This document shows positions 1 through 5,318 of a DNA stretch of 9,116 nucleotides, one piece after another (within the stretch, counting starts at the first letter, position 1; the number at the start of each line of letters is the position of its first letter). The position numbers and the translations under genes are program-made. The stretch is from Methylocystaceae bacterium UBA5192 (GTDB lineage Bacteria; Pseudomonadota; Alphaproteobacteria; Rhizobiales; Beijerinckiaceae): positions 2,358-11,473 of the forward strand of contig DHWC01000133.1 in NCBI GenBank assembly GCA_002412985.1. Direction: 5' to 3'. Under the pieces are notes generated by a model that worked only from the letters and a program-made list of their open reading frames with translations, was not told the DNA's origin and did no database searches.

Positions 1-28
1 TTGTGCTCTACCCCTGAGCTACACCCGC
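1..28 (-). tRNA. tRNA-Gly (5' half only, cut by window edge)
   Basis: Read on the minus strand, this is a tRNA 5' half: a 7-nt acceptor strand GCGGGTG, then T8 and A9, the D-stem pair GCTC/GAGC around an AGGGGTA loop, A26 and the first bases of the anticodon stem (CAA). The anticodon and 3' half lie beyond the left edge, so the isotype cannot be read directly. The sequence matches my memory of alphaproteobacterial tRNA-Gly(GCC), which begins almost identically; Gly is therefore inference from sequence similarity. Transcription would run leftward out of the window, with its promoter in the spacer to the right. Confidence 0.85.
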
Positions 29-33
29 ATCCG

Positions 34-55
34 TGATGACGAATATCCGTCATCA
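34..55. repeat. Hairpin in the tRNA 5' leader
   Basis: This is a perfect 8-bp inverted repeat, TGATGACG / CGTCATCA, with a 6-nt loop. It ends five bases before the mature 5' end of the minus-strand tRNA, so it would fold in the precursor leader that RNase P removes. It has no T-run on either side, so it is not a normal intrinsic terminator. Confidence 0.6.
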
Positions 56-165
56 AGAGAGGCTATGCCGCAAACACACCCGTTTTGCAACTGATTTTCC
101 AGTGAAAATTGGCTAATTATTTATTTATGCATCAGATTAAATTCTAAGTTGTGCATGGCTGAGCT

Positions 166-188
166 TGCGCTCATCTAAGGAGAGCGCA
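166..188. terminator. GC-rich stem-loop downstream of the ialB-like gene
   Basis: TGCGCTC and GAGCGCA form a perfect 7-bp stem with a 9-nt loop, about 80 bases past the ialB-like stop in the direction of that gene's transcription. There is no T-tract right after it on either strand, so intrinsic termination is doubtful. It could stabilise a 3' end instead. Confidence 0.3.
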
Positions 189-240
189 TCAGAGGCTTAG
201 AGCTATACAATCTCGATTTGGATGAAGACCAGACGCATTA

Positions 241-250
241 TTGTATACAA
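241..250. repeat. 10-bp perfect palindrome
   Basis: TTGTATACAA is its own reverse complement and lies 16 bases past the ialB-like stop codon. It could be a protein-binding site or chance in an AT-rich stretch. Nothing else supports a function. Confidence 0.3.
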
Positions 251-266
251 GTTGCTAGGGACAGGG

Positions 267-977
267 TCACTTACATTCTTGCGCTACTCTCGCAAGGGCG
301 TCTGCAAGACCTTTCAATGAATAGAGATCTGAAGTCGCAGTGCCTTTCAGAGAGGAAGCCTTAATTGTCAGTTTGGCACCGCCCCTTAATGCCCCGACAA
401 TTTCTTTCTCGCGACTTTGATCTTTGATCCAAGCATTTGTTCCCTTCGTTACGAGATCGTAGCTTTCACCATCTATGTCTGCTGTGCCGATGGAATTGTC
501 TTTCGTTGCGTAGCCAAGGTTAATGGCTATTTCGTTGCGGATTCCTTCGCTCGGGCGAGAGGAGATAAAAATATAGCCAGGCGTATCTTTCAACTTACCC
601 TTAGGCTGACGCTCCTTGGGCTGCCCTAAGGCATAACATGTTTTTTCCTTACCAGCCTTTGCGACATAAGCGACCCAATCGCCATATGAGCCGAGTTGTT
701 CGGGTTTAGATGTATCTCCGTCGACTTTAGCTTTTTCATCCCCTTTGGGTTTTGCCTTATCCGAAGATGGCTTCTCTTTCGCAGCTTTAGGCTTTGCTGA
801 GGCGGGTTTTGTCTCCTCGCTAGAGGCCTCCGCAGCCTCGCCCGATGGGACAGGTTTTTCCTTGGCGAAGGTTGGAATTGGCGCACAAAAAAGCGTAATT
901 CCCAGCATTAGGGGCAGGGCATAGTTCTGCAAAGGAAGGAGGGCCAAGAAAAAAGTGGAAGGAGATTCGTTTTTCAT
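267..977 (-). CDS. IalB-family secreted protein (invasion-associated locus B)
   Basis: The predicted protein has 236 residues and the layout of an exported IalB-domain protein. A signal peptide spans about residues 1-38: a hydrophobic stretch and a PTFA|KE cleavage site. A low-complexity linker rich in Lys, Pro, Ala, Glu and Ser follows to about residue 90. The folded domain starts at GSYGDWVAY and has TCYAL, QPKERQP, GYIFISSRP, RNEIAINLGY and a C-terminal YSLKGL...ALARVAQECK, all typical of rhizobial IalB relatives. Two domain cysteines (TCY and QEC) may form a periplasmic disulfide. IalB was named for erythrocyte invasion in Bartonella, but the family is widespread in non-pathogens and its molecular role is unclear. 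I chose ATG at 977 because the TTG start 36 bases upstream would add a hydrophobic tail before the signal n-region. Neither start has a good Shine-Dalgarno. The gene lies 49 bases after ubiG on the same strand, so it is probably cotranscribed. Confidence 0.85.
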   Translation of the reverse strand: MKNESPSTFFLALLPLQNYALPLMLGITLFCAPIPTFAKEKPVPSGEAAEASSEETKPASAKPKAAKEKPSSDKAKPKGDEKAKVDGDTSKPEQLGSYGDWVAYVAKAGKEKTCYALGQPKERQPKGKLKDTPGYIFISSRPSEGIRNEIAINLGYATKDNSIGTADIDGESYDLVTKGTNAWIKDQSREKEIVGALRGGAKLTIKASSLKGTATSDLYSLKGLADALARVAQECK

Positions 978-1026
978 AATTTTGAGTGTACCGCTCAAGA
1001 TCAAAGTGAACAAGAAGGAGCGTTAG

Positions 1027-1794
1027 TTAGTCTTTTCTTGCTGTCATGAGATAATTTACATCAGTGTCGTGACTTTTCCGCCAGCTGGTCATGAGGGGCA
1101 TATAACTCATCCCCGCCCGGTCCACCTCCCGCATTCCCGCTTTTTTGAGCCAAGAAGCGAGTTCATTAGGGCGGATGAATTTGTGATGCTCATGAGTGCC
1201 CTTAGGAACCCAACCCAGGACATATTCGGCTCCAATTATAGCGAAGAGGTAACTTTTTAGAGTCCGGTCAATAGTCGCAAGAAATAATAGCCCGCCTGGG
1301 CGTACCATTGTGCTTAACAAGCGAATAAAGTCACTTGGTCCTTCAACATGTTCAATCACTTCCAGAGCGGCGATCGCGTCAAACTGTTCGCCACTCTGCG
1401 CCAACGCCTCTGCGCTGATGTTGCGATAATCAATCTCAAGTCCAGATTGTTGCGCGTGCCGCATAGCAACAGCAATATTGTTGGGAGCCGGGTCGACGCC
1501 AGTCACAGTCGCCCCCAACTCTGCAAGAGCCTCGCTCAAAATACCCCCGCCACAGCCGATATCAGCTATTTTCAAGCCAGTAAGCGGCAACGGGCGTGTC
1601 ACATTCAAGGCCCCTGGGTCATTGAGCAAGAAACGGCGAGCATGATCAGTAATATAGTCAACCCGGATCGGGTTGATCTCATGTAATATCCCCATTTTGC
1701 CCGTTTTATCCCACCAAAGATCCCCCAATCTATTAAAGCGCGCGACGTCTTCGGGGTTGATGCTGGATGCTTGCGGCGGTGTTTGCGAAGGCAC
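1027..1794 (-). CDS. ubiG: Ubiquinone biosynthesis O-methyltransferase UbiG
   Basis: UbiG uses S-adenosylmethionine to methylate both ring hydroxyls added during ubiquinone synthesis, at the inner membrane. The 255-residue product fits the family length of about 240-255. Visible features are the N-terminal ARFNRLGDLWWD and HEINPIRVDYI (residues 18-48), SAM motif I DIGCGGG (78-84), the acidic VTGVDP after strand 2 (97-102), ALEVIEHV, and the late block LGWVPKGTHEHHKFIRP. The frame stays open to a TTG at 1920, but the extra 42 residues do not look like UbiG. GTG at 1794 is preferred because TGAGG lies five bases upstream (1800-1804) and the resulting length is normal. ATG at 1878 is a weaker alternative. 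The usual TINRT is TIDRT here, probably harmless. The gene diverges from lysC and is followed by the ialB-like gene. Confidence 0.9.
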   Translation of the reverse strand: MPSQTPPQASSINPEDVARFNRLGDLWWDKTGKMGILHEINPIRVDYITDHARRFLLNDPGALNVTRPLPLTGLKIADIGCGGGILSEALAELGATVTGVDPAPNNIAVAMRHAQQSGLEIDYRNISAEALAQSGEQFDAIAALEVIEHVEGPSDFIRLLSTMVRPGGLLFLATIDRTLKSYLFAIIGAEYVLGWVPKGTHEHHKFIRPNELASWLKKAGMREVDRAGMSYMPLMTSWRKSHDTDVNYLMTARKD

Positions 1795-1799
1795 TGAAA

Positions 1800-1804
1800 C
1801 CTCA
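1800..1804 (-). promoter_or_regulatory. Shine-Dalgarno deciding the ubiG start
   Basis: TGAGG on the minus strand is followed by TTTCA and then GTG at 1794. It is the only good ribosome-binding site near the UbiG N-terminus and excludes the upstream extension as the likely start. Confidence 0.55.
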
Positions 1805-1818
1805 TGATAAATGCGATA

Positions 1819-1834
1819 GGCCGCTTGGGCGGCC
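1819..1834. repeat. GC-rich hairpin in the ubiG leader
   Basis: GGCCGC and GCGGCC form a perfect 6-bp all-GC stem with a 4-nt loop, 24 bases upstream of the GTG start of ubiG. If ubiG starts at GTG, this lies in the 5' untranslated leader and could affect mRNA stability or ribosome loading. If a longer start is used, it is coding. Confidence 0.45.
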
Positions 1835-1895
1835 CTGGGGAGAGGCCAGCGTTGACAGCAGGCCATTGGAAACGACATATACGCCCGCTTTCTAA

Positions 1896-1922
1896 AATTG
1901 GCGACTAGAGCTAACGCCAATT
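1896..1922. promoter_or_regulatory. Operator-like inverted repeat in the ubiG-lysC divergent region
   Basis: AATTGGCG and CGCCAATT form a perfect 8-bp inverted repeat with an 11-base spacer, lying between two divergent genes. A possible lysC promoter overlaps it: TTGGCG (1898-1903) as -35 and TATGAA (1922-1927) as -10, spacing 18. A regulator dimer bound here could control both genes. The 19-base centre-to-centre distance of the arms is about two helical turns. No regulator is encoded nearby and the promoter hexamers are weak matches. Confidence 0.4.
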
Positions 1923-1969
1923 ATGAACGAATTTTTGCTCATCCGAGCGCGGCTGTTGAAACGGGTCTA

Positions 1970-3202
1970 ATGTCTCGTCTTGTCATGAAATTTGGCGGCA
2001 CTTCTGTCGCAACAATTGAGCGCATTCGGAATGTTGCGCGGCATGTGAAACGCGAAGTTGACGCGGGTCATGAGGTTGCTGTTGTTGTTTCGGCAATGGC
2101 TGGCAAAACGAATGAGCTTGTCGCGCTGTGTAAGGACGCAGCGGCAATTCATGATCAGCGAGAATATGACTCAGTTGTCGCCTCAGGCGAACAAGTAACA
2201 GCCGGATTGCTTGCGATCGCCCTGCAAGAAGCAGGTATTCCTGCGCGCTCTTGGCTAGGGTGGCAAACGCCAATCTATACAAATGATACGCATGGATCTG
2301 CGCGTATCATATCAATCGAAGGCGCAGGTATCCTTGAGGGCTTTAGACGAGGTGAAGTCGCGGTTGTGGCTGGCTTCCAGGGCGTCCATAAGGACAGTAG
2401 TCGTATCACAACTCTTGGACGTGGCGGCTCTGATACGAGCGCTGTAGCTATCGCTGCGGCGATTGAGGCAGATAGATGCGATATCTACACCGATGTTGAT
2501 GGTGTTTATTCTACCGACCCGCGCGTCGTCCCCAAAGCAAAGCGGATGGATCGAATTGCATTTGAGGAAATGCTCGAAATGGCGTCTCTTGGCGCTAAGG
2601 TTTTACAGGTTCGTTCGGTTGAAGTTGCGATGGTGCACGGAGTGCCAACCTATGTGCGCTCATCATTTGATGACCCAGAACATCCGAAAGAAGGAACGCT
2701 CATCTGTAATGAGGAGGATATAATGGAAGCCCAAGTGGTCACAGGCATAGCCTTTTCAAGAGATGAAGCGCAGATCACATTACGGCGCGTCGCCGATAAG
2801 CCTGGCGTAGCCGCTGCGGTGTTTATGCCATTAGCTGAGGCGGGCATTAATGTTGATATGATTGTTCAGGTTGTGTCTGATGATGGCACAACAGATATGA
2901 CATTTACCGTTGGATCTGTTGATTATGAACGCGCTTTTTTGATTCTTGAGAAAATCAAAGATAAAATTGGTTTTTCGGGAATAGCTGGCGCTAAAGATGT
3001 GGCTAAAGTTTCTGCAATTGGCATTGGCATGCGAAGTCATGCTGGCGTCGCAGCTCGCGCTTTTCATGCCCTTTCAGAAAAAGGGGTAAATATTCGCGCT
3101 ATCACAACGTCGGAGATTAAATTTTCGGTCTTAATTGACGAAGCTTATACTGAATTAGCGGTCAGAACTCTGCATTCGCTGTATGGCTTGGACGCTGCTT
3201 AA
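1970..3202 (+). CDS. lysC: Aspartate kinase LysC (alpha subunit / full length)
   Basis: LysC phosphorylates L-aspartate with ATP, the first step toward lysine and diaminopimelate, methionine, threonine and isoleucine. The 410-residue protein has an amino-acid kinase domain with KFGGTSV (7-13), VVSAMAGKTNEL (39-50), SGEQ (72-75), TTLGRGGSDTSA (147-158) and TDVDGVYSTDPR (174-185). Two ACT regulatory domains follow at about 260-325 and 345-405; the first contains DKPGVAAAVF and AGINVDMI, which bind amino-acid effectors in this family. Feedback by lysine and/or threonine is expected from the family, not shown here. I chose ATG at 1970 because MSRLVMKFGGTSVA matches the normal aspartokinase N-terminus; an upstream TTG at 1898 would add 24 unrelated residues. 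There is no convincing Shine-Dalgarno before 1970, in contrast to the strong internal one at 2712. The small downstream gene is 30 bases away and probably cotranscribed. Confidence 0.96.
   Translation: MSRLVMKFGGTSVATIERIRNVARHVKREVDAGHEVAVVVSAMAGKTNELVALCKDAAAIHDQREYDSVVASGEQVTAGLLAIALQEAGIPARSWLGWQTPIYTNDTHGSARIISIEGAGILEGFRRGEVAVVAGFQGVHKDSSRITTLGRGGSDTSAVAIAAAIEADRCDIYTDVDGVYSTDPRVVPKAKRMDRIAFEEMLEMASLGAKVLQVRSVEVAMVHGVPTYVRSSFDDPEHPKEGTLICNEEDIMEAQVVTGIAFSRDEAQITLRRVADKPGVAAAVFMPLAEAGINVDMIVQVVSDDGTTDMTFTVGSVDYERAFLILEKIKDKIGFSGIAGAKDVAKVSAIGIGMRSHAGVAARAFHALSEKGVNIRAITTSEIKFSVLIDEAYTELAVRTLHSLYGLDAA
2712..2717 (+). promoter_or_regulatory. Strong internal Shine-Dalgarno within lysC
   Basis: A perfect AGGAGG is followed by ATATA and ATG at 2723, in frame with lysC (codon 252). 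The bases also encode the Glu-Glu-Asp-Ile of the inter-domain linker, so the site could be a codon coincidence. It is much better than anything before the lysC start at 1970. Confidence 0.55.
2723..3202 (+). CDS. Possible aspartokinase beta subunit (internal in-frame start in lysC)
   Basis: Initiation at codon 252 would give a 159-residue protein consisting of the two ACT domains only. In Bacillus subtilis aspartokinase II and in Corynebacterium glutamicum, lysC makes a beta subunit of about 160-170 residues in exactly this way, and the active enzyme is alpha2beta2. Position, length and the AGGAGG at 2712-2717 all fit that arrangement. That this organism uses it is inference; a homo-oligomeric enzyme of full-length chains remains possible. 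Confidence 0.45.
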   Translation: MEAQVVTGIAFSRDEAQITLRRVADKPGVAAAVFMPLAEAGINVDMIVQVVSDDGTTDMTFTVGSVDYERAFLILEKIKDKIGFSGIAGAKDVAKVSAIGIGMRSHAGVAARAFHALSEKGVNIRAITTSEIKFSVLIDEAYTELAVRTLHSLYGLDAA

Positions 3203-3218
3203 TTGGCTATGCGCCAAT
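3202..3218. repeat. Small inverted repeat after lysC
   Basis: ATTGGC and GCCAAT form a 6-bp stem with a 5-nt loop, starting at the last base of the lysC stop codon and ending three bases before the next gene's Shine-Dalgarno. There is no T-tract, so termination is unlikely. The arms repeat the core of the inverted repeat upstream of lysC. Confidence 0.35.
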
Positions 3219-3221
3219 AAC

Positions 3222-3227
3222 AGGAGG
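3222..3227 (+). promoter_or_regulatory. Shine-Dalgarno of the small gene after lysC
   Basis: A perfect AGGAGG lies five bases before ATG at 3233. It fixes the start and predicts efficient translation. Confidence 0.75.
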
Positions 3228-3232
3228 ATAAG

Positions 3233-3613
3233 ATGGAAGAATTCCTCAATTTGGTGCAGCATGAAATTGGCGTGGATGAAAGCGTTGCAAAAATGGCTGT
3301 AGGTCATGTTCTGGCATTTTTACAAAAAGAATGCTCAGAAGGCGCCTTGAAGGAATTTTTTGACAAAGTTCCTGGCGCTAAAGCGCTTGTGGAAGATGTT
3401 GAGAGCGAACCAGTAAGTAGCGGTAGTGTGCTGGGCGGGTTATTTTCCAGTGGCGTCATGGGATTAGCTTCGAAGTTAAATATGCTTGGTTTGGATATGG
3501 GCCAAATACAAAAGCTTGCCCATGAAATATTTAAATATGCAGAAACGATACTCGGCAAAGAAAAGGTCGAGGCTATTGCAGGATCAATCCCTGGACTGTC
3601 ACAATTTATCTGA
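3233..3613 (+). CDS. Small conserved-type protein of unknown function (DUF2267/DUF2780-like)
   Basis: This encodes 126 residues with no signal peptide or clear membrane segment. The N-terminal half (about 1-50) looks helical: IGVDESVAKMAVGHVLAFLQKE, then an acidic region ending KVPGAKALVEDV. A Gly/Ser-rich segment, SSGSVLGGLFSSGVMGLASKL (about 62-82), is followed by LGLDMGQIQKLAHEIFKYAETILG and a C-terminal IPGLSQFI. This pattern is familiar from small proteins of Rhizobiales annotated DUF2267 or DUF2780; I cannot tell which without a profile search and know no function. The strong AGGAGG at 3222 and normal codon usage argue for a real gene. It is 30 bases after lysC, so probably in the same transcript, though a functional link to aspartokinase is unproven. 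Its stop codon abuts the murJ stop on the other strand. Confidence 0.8.
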   Translation: MEEFLNLVQHEIGVDESVAKMAVGHVLAFLQKECSEGALKEFFDKVPGAKALVEDVESEPVSSGSVLGGLFSSGVMGLASKLNMLGLDMGQIQKLAHEIFKYAETILGKEKVEAIAGSIPGLSQFI

Positions 3614-5155
3614 TTATCTTTTTGCTCGAGTCCAAAAATATTTTAAATCTATCCCAAGCCTGCTGAGTACAAGCAAAAGGGTTAGGGCGTAGACTAATGC
3701 GCCAAGGGCGCCAAGAAAGAGCAGTGCAAAGATATTAGCAAAAACGCCAAAATGAGCGCAAAATAGCAAAATTGGCGTTCTTAAAAATAGAGCAATGCAG
3801 GTTAGAGGTACGGCAGCTATCGTTGTCGCAAAAACGGATTTAAAGAATAATGGATCAAATGCCATCAATTGTTTTTCAATTGCAAGCGCGACTAGCATTG
3901 CTAAGTTGATCCATAGCCCGACAGAAGTCGCTGTAGCCAGACCAACTGCGCCGAGCGGTTCAAATAATACAAATTTTAAAATGACATTTATAGTCAATGC
4001 GGCAAGTGCAATTTTCATCGGGGTGGATGTATCGCCTCGCGCCTGAAAACTTGCTCTCGCTGAGGCAATTAAAACCAGAGCAAGCAAACCTCCTCCATAG
4101 GCCGCTAAGACGTCGCCAGCAGCATAGGCGTCTGAAGGAGTAAATTTACCATGCATGAAAAGTCCTGCGACAATTAGCTCTGGAAGCGTAACAAAAGCAA
4201 TAAAGAATGGAATTGTAAGGACGATTGTCAGAGCCATAGTGCGGGATTGAGCTGTGTAAGCGCCCGTCACGTCGTCTGCGGCTAAGCGCCGACTCATTTC
4301 AGGAAGTAAAACCGTGCCCGCCGCAATCCCAATTACTCCAACGGGCAATTGATATAAACGTTCAGCGTAAGAGATCGCTGAAACCCCCCCGTCGGCAAGG
4401 AGGGAGGATAGAATTGTATCAGCAAAAACCGCTATTTGAGGACTTGCTGAGCCAATAACAGCCGGACCTAGTCTGATAAAAAAATCCCTAACTCTGCTCC
4501 AGTTGGGTTTGCGTAATGCACGTAGGACGCCAATCTGACGTGCTCCCCACATTAGTAAGCCTAATTCAAAAGCGCCAGATAATGTAACGCCCCAACTGGC
4601 TGCATAGCCTGCATTTGGAAAAAGAAAATTAATGGCAAGCATCGCCATTACAGTAAGATTCATCAAATTAGGCGCGAAAGCCGGTAAAGAAAACTTTCCA
4701 TGCGCATTCAGCACGCCCATGTGTAAAGAAAACAAAGTCATGAAAAGAAGATAGGGAAAAGTAATTCTTGTTAAATTGACAGCAAGGGCAAATTTTTCAG
4801 GACGATCATCTAAACCTGGGGCAAGTAAAGCAACGAACTGAGGAGTAAATATCCATACCAAAAATAAGATGATAATTTGTGACAGTAACAAGAGCGAATA
4901 AACTTCGCCGGCAAACTCCTCCGCGCTTTCACTTCCTTCCTGCTCCAGGATCATGGAGTAAGAAGGGACAAAAGCAGCGTTGAAGGCTCCCTCGCCAAAT
5001 ATTGATCGAAAACTATTAGGCAACCGTTGTGCAATAAAAAACGCATCGGATATTGCCCCGGCGCCCATAATCGCCGATTGCATCGCTAGAGACAGAAATC
5101 CTGTCACCCGCGAGAGCAACGTAAAACCGCCGACAGAAAGTAAACTCCGAATCAT
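3614..5155 (-). CDS. murJ: Lipid II flippase MurJ (MviN)
   Basis: MurJ moves the peptidoglycan precursor lipid II across the inner membrane. The 513-residue, highly hydrophobic protein has the usual family length and about 14 membrane segments. The N-terminal signature is clear: SDAFFIAQRLPNSFRSIF then GEGAFNAAFVP at about residues 36-64. The YAERLYQLPVGVIGIAAGTVLLPEMSRR block (263-290) includes R266, which corresponds in position to an essential arginine of the E. coli protein's central cavity. The short charged end is FWTRAKR. ATG at 5155 gives the expected start, MIRSLLSVGGFTLLSRVTGF, although no strong Shine-Dalgarno precedes it. Upstream are 163 bases of AT-rich spacer, then the glycosyltransferase on the same strand. 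In several alphaproteobacteria murJ neighbours glnD; that is not the case within this window. Confidence 0.95.
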   Translation of the reverse strand: MIRSLLSVGGFTLLSRVTGFLSLAMQSAIMGAGAISDAFFIAQRLPNSFRSIFGEGAFNAAFVPSYSMILEQEGSESAEEFAGEVYSLLLLSQIIILFLVWIFTPQFVALLAPGLDDRPEKFALAVNLTRITFPYLLFMTLFSLHMGVLNAHGKFSLPAFAPNLMNLTVMAMLAINFLFPNAGYAASWGVTLSGAFELGLLMWGARQIGVLRALRKPNWSRVRDFFIRLGPAVIGSASPQIAVFADTILSSLLADGGVSAISYAERLYQLPVGVIGIAAGTVLLPEMSRRLAADDVTGAYTAQSRTMALTIVLTIPFFIAFVTLPELIVAGLFMHGKFTPSDAYAAGDVLAAYGGGLLALVLIASARASFQARGDTSTPMKIALAALTINVILKFVLFEPLGAVGLATATSVGLWINLAMLVALAIEKQLMAFDPLFFKSVFATTIAAVPLTCIALFLRTPILLFCAHFGVFANIFALLFLGALGALVYALTLLLVLSRLGIDLKYFWTRAKR

Positions 5156-5318
5156 AATAAAATTTCTATCAGTAAGGATTGCTTTAATCTGTCGATTATT
5201 TCGAACGTGTTGATTTTAGATGTCTTAGCGCTTCAGGCTTAAAAGTATAGTCCCAGTTCTAATTTTCTCGGAAAGCGCTGTTTAAGTGATGAGTTATGAC
5301 ATATACCTATCCTCAAGC
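5156..5318. other. Spacer between glycosyltransferase and murJ, probable murJ promoter region
   Basis: This AT-rich spacer has no coding sequence I can support. On the minus strand TATACT (5244-5249) is a good -10-like hexamer, with a weak TTCCGA 18 bases upstream. Around it is a 7-bp inverted repeat, AGCGCTT (5227-5233) and AAGCGCT (5273-5279), 39 bases apart. Both assignments are tentative. Confidence 0.3.

Larger units (their letters stand above)
29..266. other. Intergenic spacer between tRNA and ialB-like gene
   Basis: I see no credible gene in these 238 bases. The left part must hold the minus-strand tRNA promoter. The only candidate I can point to is a TTGCAA -35-like hexamer at 85-90 with a weak CATAGC-like -10 at 62-67, 17 bases apart. 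The middle, about 100-150, is AT-rich. The right part, after the ialB-like stop, carries the inverted repeats listed separately (166-188, 241-250). An additional 8-bp pair, TATACAAT at 204-211 and ATTGTATA at 240-247, is also present. Confidence 0.5.

Noticed and set aside
417..629. Plus-strand open frame opposite the ialB-like gene
   Set aside because: It is an antisense shadow of a clearly recognisable secreted protein; no ribosome-binding site or domain.
1348..1686. 112-codon plus-strand open frame opposite ubiG
   Set aside because: It is antisense to conserved UbiG motifs, has no good start context and its sequence looks random.
1605..1805. Minus-strand open frame of 66 codons with ATG at 1805
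   Set aside because: It is out of frame inside ubiG, and its ATG overlaps the ubiG Shine-Dalgarno; the translation has no recognisable domain.
1898..1969. Upstream extension of lysC from TTG at 1898
   Set aside because: The 24 extra residues do not resemble an aspartokinase N-terminus, the TTG lies in the palindrome, and ATG at 1970 gives the normal family start.
3699..3716. Short direct repeat GCGCCAAG-GGCGCCAAG
   Set aside because: It encodes the Leu-Gly-Ala repeat of a murJ membrane helix; low-complexity coding, not a mobile or CRISPR repeat.
3743..3779. AACGCCAA and TTGGCGTT inverted repeat within murJ
   Set aside because: It lies in the coding region of C-terminal membrane helices, and the TTGGCG word is common throughout the window, so it is most likely chance.
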